Notes: a model not told the origin generated them from the sequence alone. DNA of 64,000 nucleotides from Microbacterium sp. zg-Y625 (GCF_030246925.1 NZ_CP126740.1:558001-622000); one strand, 5' to 3'; counted from the first letter of the stretch, positions 48,605-59,802 are shown. Translations and numbers: made by a program.

Positions 48605-48610
48605 CGACAG

Positions 48611-49636
48611 ATGGCTCTGTTCTCCCGACGCGACAAGAAGACCACGCCGTCCGACGAGGTCGAAACGCCCGACGTCGCGCCCGAGGCGCACGCGCCTGCG
48701 GCCGAGGTCGAGGCCGATGACGTGCCCCAGGTGAACATCTCGATGTCGACCTTCGGAAAGCCCGCCCCGGCCCCGCGGCCGGCGCCGACGCCGGTGCCCG
48801 ACGGCGCCCAGCGGGTGCAGCGCGGGCCGGCCGAGGCCCCCGCGCGCACCGAGAGCGTGCCGGGCCTGCCGGACAACGTTCTGGTGCGCCAGGCTCTGAC
48901 CGCGCTTCCGGAGCAGCCGGAACCCTCCGACATCATGACGCTCATGCGCCAGCTGCTGCAGGGGCACCTGTTCGTCCGCGTGCGCGGCGACGCGCGGGCG
49001 CAGCTGGCCGAGGGCAAACAGCTCACCATGGCGGTCTCGGCGGTCGGCGACGACCGCTACCTGCTGGCGTTCACCGGCGGCGACGCCCTTCAGGCCAGCG
49101 TCGCGGCAGACGGCGACAAGGAGACCTCCGCGATGGGCCAGCCCGTGGCTGCGATCCTCCGCAACGTGGTCGACGGGCCGTACGCCGGGTTCATCCTCGA
49201 CCACGCGACGCCGGGTCGGCGGGCCATCCTGCCCAAGGCGCTCGTGGAGAAGGCCATGCAGGATGCCGACCCCGAGTTCACTCTGAAGAACCTGCTGGCC
49301 GGGGAGCGCACCGACGAGACCCCCGCCGCCGTCGGGGCCGCTCTCGCGACCACCCGCGTGTGGGTCGCCGCGGGCGCCGTTCCCGGTGAGGACAAGCGCA
49401 TGGGCGTCTCGGAGGTGCGCGGCGCGAACGGCTCCCGTCACCTCGAAGTGTTCTCACACCCGCTCGAGGTCGCCGTGCTCGGCCGCAACGACCGCGCGGT
49501 GCCGCTCACCCCGCAGCAGCTGTCCAAGGCGCTCGCCGCCGACGTCGGCCTCACCGGCGTCGTCGTCGACCCCGCCGGTCCCTGGATCATGCTCGACCGG
49601 TCCGCGCTTGCCCCTGTCATCGCGCTCACCGCCTGA
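48611..49636 (+). CDS. SseB-family protein, unknown function
   Basis: A 341-residue soluble protein. The first about 85 residues are disordered, rich in Pro/Ala/Glu. A core at about 90-225 looks like SseB N-terminal domain (LMRQLLQGHLFVRVRGDARAQL, LAFTGGDALQASV). The C-terminal part (AAGAVPGEDKRMGVSEVRG, then GLTGVVVDPAGPWIMLDRSAL) resembles SseB C-terminal. SseB proteins are linked to secretion or antagonism but are biochemically undefined. Not in an operon; leaderless-type start. Confidence 0.65.
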   Translation: MALFSRRDKKTTPSDEVETPDVAPEAHAPAAEVEADDVPQVNISMSTFGKPAPAPRPAPTPVPDGAQRVQRGPAEAPARTESVPGLPDNVLVRQALTALPEQPEPSDIMTLMRQLLQGHLFVRVRGDARAQLAEGKQLTMAVSAVGDDRYLLAFTGGDALQASVAADGDKETSAMGQPVAAILRNVVDGPYAGFILDHATPGRRAILPKALVEKAMQDADPEFTLKNLLAGERTDETPAAVGAALATTRVWVAAGAVPGEDKRMGVSEVRGANGSRHLEVFSHPLEVAVLGRNDRAVPLTPQQLSKALAADVGLTGVVVDPAGPWIMLDRSALAPVIALTA

Positions 49637-49675
49637 GCGGGCGCGCGCCGCTCATCGCGGTGCGGGACGGGGACC

Positions 49676-49760
49676 GTGCAGAACGTCGCCGATCCTCGGC
49701 TGAGCGAGCCTGCACCGCTGGTTTTCGCCGCCCCGCGCGCGAAATGGCGACGTTGTGCAC
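49676..49760. repeat. 85-bp element bounded by 15-bp imperfect inverted repeats
   Basis: GTGCAGAACGTCGCC and GGCGACGTTGTGCAC pair with one mismatch. The interior holds two further dyads: GGCT-GAGCG-AGCC, and TTTCGC...GCGAAA. It lies in a gene-free interval (49637-49836) and can fold on itself. It could be a miniature mobile or REP-like element; no second copy is visible in the window. Confidence 0.55.
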
Positions 49761-49824
49761 ACCGCGCCGGCCGCGCACGCGCCGGACGCGCCCGCCGGGC
49801 GTGCGGAGGCAGCGCCCGCGCCTC

Positions 49825-49830
49825 TAGGGT
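49825..49830 (+). promoter_or_regulatory. Leaderless-type -10 (TAGGGT)
   Basis: TAGGGT ends 6 bases before ATG 49837. Confidence 0.5.
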
Positions 49831-49836
49831 CGGGGC

Positions 49837-50886
49837 ATGGCATCGGAGCGCATCACCCTCACCGTCCCCGGCCCCGACGGCGATCGGGAGGTCGGTCTCT
49901 CGAGTCCCAACCGCGTGCTGTGGCCCGATCTCGGCATCACGAAACACGAGCTCGCTGAGTATGTGATCGCGGTCGCCGAGCCGTTCCTCACCGCCAACGG
50001 CGACCGGCCGGTGTCGCTGGAGCGGTTCCCGGGCGGCATCGACGGGGAGCGCTTCTACTCGAAGAACCCGCCCAAGGGGGCGCCGGAGTACGTCGACGAG
50101 GTGATGTGCACCTACAACAGCGGGCGTCGGCATCCGCAGGTCGTGCTCCGCGAAGCCGCCGCCGTCGTCTGGGCCGTGCAGATGAACACCGTGGTCTTCC
50201 ACCCGTGGGCCTCGCTCGCGGCCGACACAGACAACCCCATCGAGCTGCGCATCGACCTCGACCCGCAGCCGGGCACCGACTTCGCCGACGCCGCCGCGGT
50301 GGCGCCGGCGCTGCGGGACGTGCTCGCCGAGGCCGGTCTGACCGCCTTCCTCAAGACCAGCGGCAACCGCGGCATCCACGTGTTCTGCCCGATCGAGCCG
50401 ACCCACGAGTTCCTCGACGTGCGCCACGCCGTCATCGCCGCCAGCCGCGAGCTCGAGCGGCGCATGCCGCAGAAGGTCACGACGAACTGGTGGAAGGAGG
50501 AGCGGGGCGAGCGCATCTTCCTCGACTTCAACCAGGCCAACCGCGATCGCACGATGGCGGGAGCCTATAGCCCGCGGGCGCTGCCCGGTGCGCCGGTGGC
50601 GACGCCGGTGACCTGGGAGGAGCTCGCAGCGGGCGTCGACCCCGCCGACTTCACGGTGCGCACCGTGCCCCAGCGACTCGCGGACATCGGCGACCCCTGG
50701 GCCGACCTGCAGGCCGCGCCCGGCCGCATCGACACCCTGCTGCAGTGGTGGGAGCGCGACGTCGCCGCCGGGCTCGGCGAGCTGCCGTTCCCGCCGGATT
50801 TCCCCAAGATGCCCGGGGAGCCCCCGCGCGTGCAGCCCAGCCGGGCGCGGCAACCCGAAGAGGCGCCCCAGCCCGAAGCGGACTGA
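49837..50886 (+). CDS. LigD-type primase-polymerase domain protein (NHEJ)
   Basis: A 349-residue stand-alone polymerase domain of bacterial non-homologous end joining. LSSPNRVLWPDLGITKHELA is the family start; RIDLDPQPGTDF holds the catalytic aspartate pair, and LKTSGNRGIHVFCPI the SGxxGxHV motif. IFLDFNQANRDRTMAGAYSP contains the third metal aspartate. All catalytic residues are present, so active gap filling is expected. The ligase domain normally fused in LigD is on a separate gene 1.3 kb away; no Ku gene is in the window. Confidence 0.9.
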   Translation: MASERITLTVPGPDGDREVGLSSPNRVLWPDLGITKHELAEYVIAVAEPFLTANGDRPVSLERFPGGIDGERFYSKNPPKGAPEYVDEVMCTYNSGRRHPQVVLREAAAVVWAVQMNTVVFHPWASLAADTDNPIELRIDLDPQPGTDFADAAAVAPALRDVLAEAGLTAFLKTSGNRGIHVFCPIEPTHEFLDVRHAVIAASRELERRMPQKVTTNWWKEERGERIFLDFNQANRDRTMAGAYSPRALPGAPVATPVTWEELAAGVDPADFTVRTVPQRLADIGDPWADLQAAPGRIDTLLQWWERDVAAGLGELPFPPDFPKMPGEPPRVQPSRARQPEEAPQPEAD

Positions 50887-50889
50887 CCG

Positions 50890-52152
50890 CTACGACACCG
50901 GCTGAGTGACCGGGTGCTTGGCCGCCTCGGCGACCGCCTTGCGCCTGCGACGCGAGCGGGCCCAGCGCTCGGGGGAGCCCGCATCGGTCTCGTTGGGCTT
51001 GGGGCGCGCCCAGCGGGCCGGCATGTTGTCGCCGTCCCAGACCTGCACCACGCCCCATACGACGGCCGTGATCGGCACCGCGAGCACGGCCCCGAGGATG
51101 CCGCCCAGCACCGTGCCGACCGTCAACGCGATCAGTACGACGAAGGCGTGGAGCTTCATCGAGCGTCCCATGAGGACCGGCTGCAGGAAGTTGCCCTCCA
51201 GCTGGTTCACGAGCACCACGACGCCGACGACGATGAGCGCCACGACCCAGCCGTTGGCGACCAGCGCCACGAGGGCGGCGAGGATGCCGGCGACGGTCGC
51301 GCCGACGATCGGGATGAAGGCGAGGAGGAACACCAGCACGGCCAGCGGGATCGCCAGCGGCACATCCAGGATCAGCAGACCGATGAGGATGCCGATGGCG
51401 TCGACGGCGGCCACCGTCGCGGTGCCGCGGATGTAGGAGCCGAGGGTCTGCACCGTCTTGTCACCGATGCGCACCGCGCGCTCGTAGTTCTCGCCGCGGA
51501 AGGGTCGCAGCAGGAACGCCCACATGCGCGGGCCGTCCTTGAGGAAGAAGAACAGGATGACGACCAGCAGCACGAGTCCCGTGATGAAGTTCGCGACCGC
51601 GCCGACGCCGGCGAGGGCGCCCGAGCCGAACTGGGCGCTGGTGACGAAGTCGGTGACCGCGGCGATCCACTCGTCGATCTGGGCCTGGTCGATGGCGAAG
51701 GGCAGGTCCCGCGCCCACGCCACGACGGTCTGGAATCCCTCTTCCGCCTGGCCGTAGAGCTCGCTCCACTGGTCCCGCACGGCCCAGACGATGAGCCAGC
51801 CCACTCCGCCGAGCAGCGCGACGATGGCCAGCAGCGTCGCGAGGGTGGCCACCAGGGCCGGAATGCCGTGGCGGCGCATCCAGCTCATCACCGGCGCGAA
51901 CGCCGAGGCGAGGATGAGGGCCAGCACGAGCGGGATCGTGACGACGGTGATCTGCTGGATGCCGAGGATGACCGCCGCGGCCACCGCCACGATGAGGATC
52001 AGCTGCAGCGCACGCATCGCGAGCTTGCCCATGCCGTCGGCCCAGAGGCTCCACGGGGCGCGGTCGGCGCCGAGCTGCACGGGCGACTGCGCGTCCACCC
52101 GCAGCGGCGCGTCGATGCTGATGGAGCGGGGTGAGCGCGTGAACAGTCCCAT
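50890..52152 (-). CDS. AI-2E-family transporter (TqsA/PerM-like)
   Basis: A 420-residue membrane protein with about eight helices. Family features: a cytoplasmic N-terminus, TIPLVLALILASAFAPVMSWM, an amphipathic middle with WSELYGQAEEGFQTVVAWA, and the LLAFIPIVGATVAGILAALVAL plus LEGNFLQPVLMGRSMKLHAFVV motifs near the end. Members export autoinducer-2 or act as Na+/H+ antiporters; specificity cannot be read here. Basic C-terminal tail. TACGGT (52159-52164) ends 6 bases before ATG. Confidence 0.88.
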   Translation of the reverse strand: MGLFTRSPRSISIDAPLRVDAQSPVQLGADRAPWSLWADGMGKLAMRALQLILIVAVAAAVILGIQQITVVTIPLVLALILASAFAPVMSWMRRHGIPALVATLATLLAIVALLGGVGWLIVWAVRDQWSELYGQAEEGFQTVVAWARDLPFAIDQAQIDEWIAAVTDFVTSAQFGSGALAGVGAVANFITGLVLLVVILFFFLKDGPRMWAFLLRPFRGENYERAVRIGDKTVQTLGSYIRGTATVAAVDAIGILIGLLILDVPLAIPLAVLVFLLAFIPIVGATVAGILAALVALVANGWVVALIVVGVVVLVNQLEGNFLQPVLMGRSMKLHAFVVLIALTVGTVLGGILGAVLAVPITAVVWGVVQVWDGDNMPARWARPKPNETDAGSPERWARSRRRRKAVAEAAKHPVTQPVS

Positions 52153-52158
52153 GCCTCG

Positions 52159-52164
52159 ACCGTA
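52159..52164 (-). promoter_or_regulatory. Leaderless-type -10 (TACGGT)
   Basis: TACGGT on the minus strand ends 6 bases before ATG 52152. Confidence 0.5.
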
Positions 52165-52214
52165 CCGCGCACAGGCCCACGACGCGGTGGCTTGACGACG
52201 GTGCGATCAGCGGG

Positions 52215-53243
52215 TCACTGCAGGACGTCGCCGAGGTCGTACGCCGCCACGGCCTCCAGCTGCTCGAACGTGCAGGAGCGGGCATCCCGGTCCGGCCGCC
52301 AGCGCTCGAACTGCACCGTGTGCCGGAACCGGTCGCCCTCCAGCTGGTCGTAGCGCACCTCCAGCACCCGCTCGGGGCGCAGCCGCACGAACGAGGTGTC
52401 CTTCGCCGCCGAGAAGCGCGAGCGGTCGGTCTCGCCGGTGACAGCGGCCCCGGTGGCATCCGTCTCGACGAGCGGCGCCAGCTCGTCGACGAGCTCCCGG
52501 CGGCGGGCATTGCTGAACGCCGCCACCCCGCCCACGTTGCGCAGCCGCCCGGCGTCGTCGTACAGGCCGACCAGCAGCGAGCCCACGCCCTCGCCGCTCT
52601 TGTGGATGCGGTACCCGAGGGCCACGACGTCGGCCGTGCGGGCATGCTTGATCTTCAGCATCGTGCGCTTACCGGGGGAGTACGGCGCATCGAGCGCCTT
52701 GGCGACGACGCCGTCCAGGCCCGCGCCCTCGAACTCCGCCAGCCAGCGACGCGCCCGCGCGGCATCCTCGGTCGTGCGCGTGACGTGCACCGGGTCGGGC
52801 ACCCCGTGCAGCAGATCCACCAGCTCGGCGCGCCGCGTCGCGAACGGCTCCGCCTGCAGGTCCCGGTCGCCGCGCGCGAGCAGGTCGAACGCGATGAACA
52901 TCGCCGGGGTCTCGGCAGAGAGCAGGGCGACGCGGGATGCCGCGGGGTGGATCCGCTGCGACAGCGCGGGCCAGTCCAGCCGCTGCGCACCCGGTTCTCC
53001 CACCGCGACCACGATCTCGCCGTCCACGAGGCACGGCTCGGGAAGCAGCCGGGCGAACGCCTCGACGAGCTCGGGGAAGTACCGGGTCAGCGGCTTCGCG
53101 CCGCGGGAGCCGATCTCGACCTCGTCGCCGTCGAAGGCCACGAGCGCCCGGAACCCGTCCCACTTGGGCTCGAAGCTGTAGCCCGGCGCGCCGGGAACGT
53201 CGGGGACGGACTTGGCGAGCATCGGGGCGGGGATGTCGTACAT
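52215..53243 (-). CDS. ATP-dependent DNA ligase (LigC/LigD-ligase type)
   Basis: A 342-residue ligase. EPKWDGFRAL supplies the adenylated lysine (Lys27). Further nucleotidyltransferase motifs are SRGAKPLTRYFPE, VDGEIVV, FIAFDLL, GLDGVVAKALDAPYSPGKR and MLKIKHARTADVV. The OB-fold follows. With the polymerase gene at 49837 it would make a two-protein LigD. The ATG at 53243 (MYDIPAPML) is preferred; CAGGAT ends six bases before it. No nuclease domain is fused to either part. Confidence 0.9.
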   Translation of the reverse strand: MYDIPAPMLAKSVPDVPGAPGYSFEPKWDGFRALVAFDGDEVEIGSRGAKPLTRYFPELVEAFARLLPEPCLVDGEIVVAVGEPGAQRLDWPALSQRIHPAASRVALLSAETPAMFIAFDLLARGDRDLQAEPFATRRAELVDLLHGVPDPVHVTRTTEDAARARRWLAEFEGAGLDGVVAKALDAPYSPGKRTMLKIKHARTADVVALGYRIHKSGEGVGSLLVGLYDDAGRLRNVGGVAAFSNARRRELVDELAPLVETDATGAAVTGETDRSRFSAAKDTSFVRLRPERVLEVRYDQLEGDRFRHTVQFERWRPDRDARSCTFEQLEAVAAYDLGDVLQ

Positions 53244-53308
53244 GCGCCCATCCTGCCCGGCGGTGCCGCGCCTCGCCACGGGCGGCTGGTCGCGGCATAC
53301 TCGGGGGC

Positions 53309-54889
53309 ATGCGCCCGGTCTTCGAGTTCCTCGCCGCGCACCCCGTGCTCACCGTCTTCCTGCTGGTGGGACTGGGCTCCGCCCTCGGCCGCATCCGCAT
53401 CGCGGGGGTGTCGCTCGGGGCGATCGGGGTGCTCTTCGGGGCGATGGGCCTGACCGCGTGGGCCGTGTCCACCGGCGTGACGATCGAGTTGCCGGCGCTC
53501 ATCGGCGACACCGGACTGGTGCTCTTCGCCTTCTGCGTGGGGCTCATCGCCGGGCCGAGTTTCGGCCATGCGCTGCGCACCGCCTACCCGCTCCTGCTGG
53601 TGGTCGCCGGGTTCCTCGTCGTCGCGGCCGCAGCCGGCTTCGTCCTCGGGCGGGCGATGGGGGTGTCCACGCTCACGATCGCCGGCACCTTCGCCGGTGC
53701 GGTGACCAACACCCCGGCGCTCGCCGCCACCGGCGGCAGCCCCGAGGCGACGGTCGGCTACGCCAGCGCCTACGTGTTCGGCGTGGTCGGCCCCATGCTC
53801 GCCGTCGGCCTGGCCCTGCGCCACCGCGCGGGCGAGACCGGGGGGCACGTGCCGCTGGTCGACAAGGCGGTGCGCATCGACACGACCGACCGCCCGACGG
53901 CGCGCGCGCTGCGCGCCCGGTACGGCGGCCGCATCACGTTCTCACGGCTGCGCACGAAGGGCGGCGGTGCCATGGCGACGGTGGGACCAGACACCGAGAT
54001 GCCGCCCGGCGGCGTCGTGAACGTCATCGGACCGCAGGATGCCGTCGAGGCCGTCGCCGCCGAGCTCGGCCACACGTCGTCGCTGGACATCGTGCACGAC
54101 CGCTCGCACCTGGAGTACCGGCGCCTGATCCTGTCGAATCCGCAGCTGGCGGGTCGCACGCTCGCGAGCCTGGGCCTGCGGGAGCGGTTCGGGGCGACCG
54201 TCCCCCGGGTGCGCCGCGGCGACGCCGACATCATCGGCGAGGCGTCCCTCGTGCTGCAGCAGGGCGACCGGCTGCAGGTCGTCGCACCGCGTGACGCCAT
54301 GCCGGCGCTGACGGCGCTGATCGGGGACTCCGAGCGGGGTATCAGCGACATCAACCCCGTCGCCCTCGGGCTCGGCATCGCGCTCGGGCTCGCGATCGGC
54401 GCCATCCAGGTGCCGCTCCCCGGCGGGGGAGTGTTCGCGCTGGGGCCGGCGGCCGGCGCCCTCATCGTCGGTCTCGTCTTCGGTCGGGTGCGGCGGATCG
54501 GGCCGATCGTGACGACGCTGCCGTCGACGGCGGCGAACGTGCTGTCAGAGGTGGGGCTGGTGATCTTCCTCGCCTACGCCGGTACCAAGGCGGGCTCCCT
54601 CATCATCTCGGCCATCACCTCGGGCGAGATCCTGCGACTGCTGCTGCTCGGCTTCGTCATCACCACGATCGTGGTGGCGGGAACCTACCTCGTGGCGCGG
54701 CACGCGATGCACACCGGCGGCACCCGGCTGGCGGGGGTGATGGCGGGGACGCTCACCAACCCCGCCCTCCTCGCCTTCGCCAACCTGCGCACCGAGTACG
54801 ACACGCGGGTCGCGCTGGCCTACACCCTGGTGTACCCCGCGGCGATGGTGGTGAAGATCCTGCTGGCGCAGGTGCTCGTCGCGCTCTGA
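53309..54889 (+). CDS. Aspartate:alanine exchanger-family transporter (AspT/YidE-type)
   Basis: A 526-residue permease built of two five- to six-helix halves separated by two cytosolic TrkA-C (RCK-C) domains at about 195-340 (PPGGVVNVIGPQDAVEAVAAE, LVLQQGDRLQVVAPRDAMPAL). LVLFAFCVGLIAGPSF and GTFAGAVTNTPALAATGG in the first half repeat as LVIFLAYAGTKAGS and GTLTNPALLAFANL in the second, an internal duplication typical of the family. May exchange amino acids or dicarboxylates. CATACT ends 7 bases before ATG. Confidence 0.87.
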   Translation: MRPVFEFLAAHPVLTVFLLVGLGSALGRIRIAGVSLGAIGVLFGAMGLTAWAVSTGVTIELPALIGDTGLVLFAFCVGLIAGPSFGHALRTAYPLLLVVAGFLVVAAAAGFVLGRAMGVSTLTIAGTFAGAVTNTPALAATGGSPEATVGYASAYVFGVVGPMLAVGLALRHRAGETGGHVPLVDKAVRIDTTDRPTARALRARYGGRITFSRLRTKGGGAMATVGPDTEMPPGGVVNVIGPQDAVEAVAAELGHTSSLDIVHDRSHLEYRRLILSNPQLAGRTLASLGLRERFGATVPRVRRGDADIIGEASLVLQQGDRLQVVAPRDAMPALTALIGDSERGISDINPVALGLGIALGLAIGAIQVPLPGGGVFALGPAAGALIVGLVFGRVRRIGPIVTTLPSTAANVLSEVGLVIFLAYAGTKAGSLIISAITSGEILRLLLLGFVITTIVVAGTYLVARHAMHTGGTRLAGVMAGTLTNPALLAFANLRTEYDTRVALAYTLVYPAAMVVKILLAQVLVAL

Positions 54890-54895
54890 ACCTCG

Positions 54896-55567
54896 TCAGC
54901 GCGACAGCGAGGCCTGCACCCGGCGGGCCACCTCGGCCGCCGGCATCCGCTGCGGGAAGACGGCGACCACGATGTCGTCCTCGGCCGGCGGGCTGGTCGG
55001 GGCCACACCGAAGCGCTGCAGGGCGTCGTCGAGGGCGCTGCGCAGCACCGAGACCGGCACCCGCTTCGGTCCCCGCAGCAGCCGGCGCAGCACGTGGTTG
55101 TGGACCGCGGTCACCAGCGCGGCGAAACCCACGGCATCGAGCGGGTCGAGGTCGGGGATCGCGCGGCGCAGGTACTCATCGAACAGGCGCTCGTAGCGGA
55201 AGACGGTCACGATCTCGCGGTCGCGCAGCGCCGGCACCTGCCGCACCACCGCGTAGCGGCGCCGGGCGAGGTCGGGGTCGGCGGCGAAGTGGCGGTACAC
55301 CGTCACCGACGCCTCGCAGACCGCCTGCCATGGGTCGGCATGGTCGTCGGCGAGGTAGGCGCGCAGCCGCTCGAGGAGCACCTCGTGGTCGGCGAAGACG
55401 ACGTCGTCCTTGCCGCCGAACTGCCGGAAGAACGTCGACCGCGACACCCCGGCCGCCTGCGCGATCTGCTCGACCGATGTCGCCTCGAACCCCTGCGCCG
55501 CGAACAGATCCAGCGCGGCGGCCACCACGGCAGTGCGCGCGGTGGTCACGGCGTCGGTGTCGCTCAT
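54896..55567 (-). CDS. TetR/AcrR-family regulator
   Basis: A 223-residue repressor. The helix-turn-helix is ATSVEQIAQAAGVSRSTFFRQFGGKDDVVF (shown in part: VEQIAQAAGVSRSTFFRQF, about 32-50). The C-terminal ligand domain is helical. It is divergent from the Rieske-FAD oxidoreductase, with only 69 bases between starts, and is probably its regulator. TAGGCT lies 8 bases before its ATG. Confidence 0.88.
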   Translation of the reverse strand: MSDTDAVTTARTAVVAAALDLFAAQGFEATSVEQIAQAAGVSRSTFFRQFGGKDDVVFADHEVLLERLRAYLADDHADPWQAVCEASVTVYRHFAADPDLARRRYAVVRQVPALRDREIVTVFRYERLFDEYLRRAIPDLDPLDAVGFAALVTAVHNHVLRRLLRGPKRVPVSVLRSALDDALQRFGVAPTSPPAEDDIVVAVFPQRMPAAEVARRVQASLSR

Positions 55568-55568
55568 G

Positions 55569-55605
55569 TCAACGGAGCCTACTGCCCGCCGTGTCAAGCC
55601 GTTGA
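55569..55605. promoter_or_regulatory. Candidate TetR operator
   Basis: TCAACGG (55569-55575) and CCGTTGA (55599-55605) are exact inverted arms with a 30-bp centre-to-centre distance, placed between the TetR and oxidoreductase starts. Each half also carries TGTCAA. Confidence 0.4.
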
Positions 55606-55636
55606 GCCGGTTGCGCGTCCGGGTTTGAGTGGGGCG

Positions 55637-57151
55637 ATGACCGCTCTCTGGAAGCAGGACCCCCGCCCCGTCCCCACCCACCCCTTCGAGCGCGGCGCCC
55701 ACCACGACGTGGTGATCGTGGGCGCGGGGCTGACCGGACTCAGCACCGGCGTGATGCTCGCACGCGACGGCTTCGACGTCGCGGTGATCGATGCCGGCGA
55801 CATCGCCTCCGGAGCGAGTGGGTCGAACACCGGAAAGGTGTCGCTGCTGCAGGGGAGCACGCTCTCCACGATCCGCGCCCACCATCCGGCGTCCCTCGTG
55901 CACGCCTACGTCGAGGCGAACCGTGCCGGGCAGGAGTGGATCCTCGCCTTCGCGGATGCCGCGGGCGTGCCCCGCACGACCCACACGGCCTACTCCTACG
56001 CGCAGTCCGCCGCCGGCGTCGAGACCGTCGACGCCGAGCATGACGCCGCCCGCGAGGCCGGTCTTCCCACCCGCATCGTCACGGCCGACGAGGTCGCGGG
56101 CCTGCCCTTCCCCGTCGCCCGTGCCGTCGCGCTGGACGACCAGACCGCTCTCGACCCGGAGGACCTCACCCGGGCGCTCGCCGCGGCGTTCGTCGCCGCG
56201 GGCGGGACCCTGCACACCGGGGCGCGCGTGATGGGCATGTCGGTGCTCCCACGACCCGAGGTGCGCACGAGTCTCGGCGAGATGACCGCCGGCCAGGTGG
56301 TGCTGGCCACCGGCATCCCCATCGTCGACCGAGGGCTCACCTTCGCGAAGGTCACCGGCAGCAGGTCGTACTGCGTCTCGTTCGACACCCCCGGCCCCGT
56401 GCCCGAGGGCCTCTATCTCTCCGTCGACGGCCCCACCCGCTCGGTGCGCCCCGTCGCCGAGCACGGTTCGCGTCTCATCGTCGGCGGCAACGGGCACCCC
56501 GTCGGCCGCGCCGACTCGGAGCGCCGACTGGTCGAAGACCTCGTCGCGTGGACGCATCAGTACTTCCCCGGCGCCGAGCCCACGCATCGGTGGTCGGCGC
56601 AGGACTACACCTCGCACAACCGCGTCCCCTTCGTCGGGGTGCTGCCCCGAGGGCTCGGTCGCGTGCGCTTCGCCACCGGCTACGCGAAGTGGGGCCTCAC
56701 GAACGCCCCGTGGGCGGCGCTGCGGCTCGCTGCCGAGATCCGCGGGCAGGCCCGGGAGGAGCTGCCGCAGTGGATGGCGCAGATCGGCACGCGCCTAACG
56801 ATGCCCGGCGATCTCGGGCGCGGCATCGTGGAGAACGCCAAGGTGGCCGGGGCGGCCGCGCGCGGCTGGGTGGGCGCCGAGCGCACTTCGGTGCCGGTGC
56901 CCCGCCCCGCCGAGGGGGAGGGCGTCGTCGCCGAGCGGCGCGGGCGCCCGGTGGGCATCTCGACCGTCGGCGGGGTGACACGCGCGGTGAGCGCGGTGTG
57001 CAGCCACCTGGGCGGAGTGGTGGCGTGGAACGACGCGGAGCGCACGTGGGACTGCCCGCTGCACGCCTCGCGCTTCGCCCCGGACGGCACGCGACTGGAA
57101 GGGCCTGCGCGCACGGACCTGCCCTGCCTGGCGCAGCGGTCCGACGTGTGA
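55637..57151 (+). CDS. FAD-dependent oxidoreductase with C-terminal Rieske [2Fe-2S] domain
   Basis: A 504-residue soluble enzyme. The DAO-type FAD domain starts [21 protein letters not shown] (GxGxxG near 29-34). It continues with [16 protein letters not shown] and ends at [13 protein letters not shown]. From about 410 a Rieske domain follows, with ligands in CSHLGG and CPLHASRF. The fusion is known in actinobacteria and Bacillus (YhfW-like) and is thought to oxidise an amine or dimethylglycine-like substrate; the substrate is unknown. ATG 55637 divergent from TetR. Confidence 0.9.
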   Translation: MTALWKQDPRPVPTHPFERGAHHDVVIVGAGLTGLSTGVMLARDGFDVAVIDAGDIASGASGSNTGKVSLLQGSTLSTIRAHHPASLVHAYVEANRAGQEWILAFADAAGVPRTTHTAYSYAQSAAGVETVDAEHDAAREAGLPTRIVTADEVAGLPFPVARAVALDDQTALDPEDLTRALAAAFVAAGGTLHTGARVMGMSVLPRPEVRTSLGEMTAGQVVLATGIPIVDRGLTFAKVTGSRSYCVSFDTPGPVPEGLYLSVDGPTRSVRPVAEHGSRLIVGGNGHPVGRADSERRLVEDLVAWTHQYFPGAEPTHRWSAQDYTSHNRVPFVGVLPRGLGRVRFATGYAKWGLTNAPWAALRLAAEIRGQAREELPQWMAQIGTRLTMPGDLGRGIVENAKVAGAAARGWVGAERTSVPVPRPAEGEGVVAERRGRPVGISTVGGVTRAVSAVCSHLGGVVAWNDAERTWDCPLHASRFAPDGTRLEGPARTDLPCLAQRSDV

Positions 57152-57198
57152 CCGGGCGGCGCCGGGTGCTCGCGGCCAGAGTCCGCAGACGCGGGTAG

Positions 57199-57204
57199 TA
57201 GGCT
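57199..57204 (+). promoter_or_regulatory. Probable -10 of sucCD (TAGGCT)
   Basis: TAGGCT lies about 78 bases before the sucC start, giving a leader of about 70 bases. No obvious -35. Confidence 0.45.
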
Positions 57205-57220
57205 GGGGAATCGGTCGATC

Positions 57221-57234
57221 TCTCGACATCGAGA
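57221..57234. promoter_or_regulatory. Perfect palindrome downstream of the sucCD promoter
   Basis: TCTCGA-CA-TCGAGA is an exact inverted repeat about 10 bases after the predicted transcription start, a good place for a roadblock repressor. The regulator is unknown. Confidence 0.5.
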
Positions 57235-57281
57235 TTCTTTTTCGGCCCCGAAACCCACCGTCGCCCAGCGAAGGATTGCAC

Positions 57282-59376
<2,095 letters not shown>

Positions 59377-59390
59377 CGCCGGACGCACAC

Positions 59391-59428
59391 GACGAAGGGT
59401 GGATGCCACGCGGCATCCACCCTTCGTC
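59391..59428 (+). terminator. sucCD terminator with inverted GGATGCC pair
   Basis: Seventeen perfect base pairs (GACGAAGGGTGGATGCC and complement) around a 4-nt loop, followed by GTTTCG. The next gene converges, so it also serves the minus strand. Confidence 0.88.
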
Positions 59429-59454
59429 GTTTCGTCGTCTCGCGTGCGCCCGGC

Positions 59455-59787
59455 TCAGACCGCCTGAGGTCCGCCGCGACCGGGGCCGCCCGCGGGCTCG
59501 GGGGAGCGGGTGAGGGCGTCGACCAGCTGGGAGTCGATCTCGGTGAACGCCTCGGCCACCGCATGGGCCTGCTCCTTGAGGGCCGTGACCTCCTCGATCA
59601 GCTGGCGGCGCTTGTCGTCCCACTTGCCGGCGAAGTCGTCGGTCGCGTTCGCCAGCTCCGTGACCGGGATGGCGCCGGCGAGGGAGCTGGCGTCGGCCTG
59701 CGCCGACTCCAGCCGGCGCACGATCGTGGCGAGGTTGGTCGACACGCGCCCCACCTCGTCGATGTCGATCCTCAGTCGTCCCGACAT
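59455..59787 (-). CDS. WXG100/ESAT-6-like protein
   Basis: A 110-residue, mostly helical protein. The helical hairpin pattern and a central W (FAGKWDDKRRQLIEEV) with G just before it match the WXG100-type fold, although the exact W-x-G motif is replaced by G-K-W. Hydrophobic residues recur every three to four positions (VSTNLATIVRRLESAQ). The C-terminus is Gly/Pro-rich. Last gene of a five-gene minus-strand cluster. Small secreted type VII partners look like this; no EccC ATPase is in the window. Confidence 0.6.
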   Translation of the reverse strand: MSGRLRIDIDEVGRVSTNLATIVRRLESAQADASSLAGAIPVTELANATDDFAGKWDDKRRQLIEEVTALKEQAHAVAEAFTEIDSQLVDALTRSPEPAGGPGRGGPQAV

Positions 59788-59802
59788 GTCGAGTTCCTTT
59801 CG

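Noticed and set aside
49676..49760. Integron attC site
   Set aside because: The arms lack the RYYYAAC/GTTRRRY core pair and no integrase or cassette gene is next to it.
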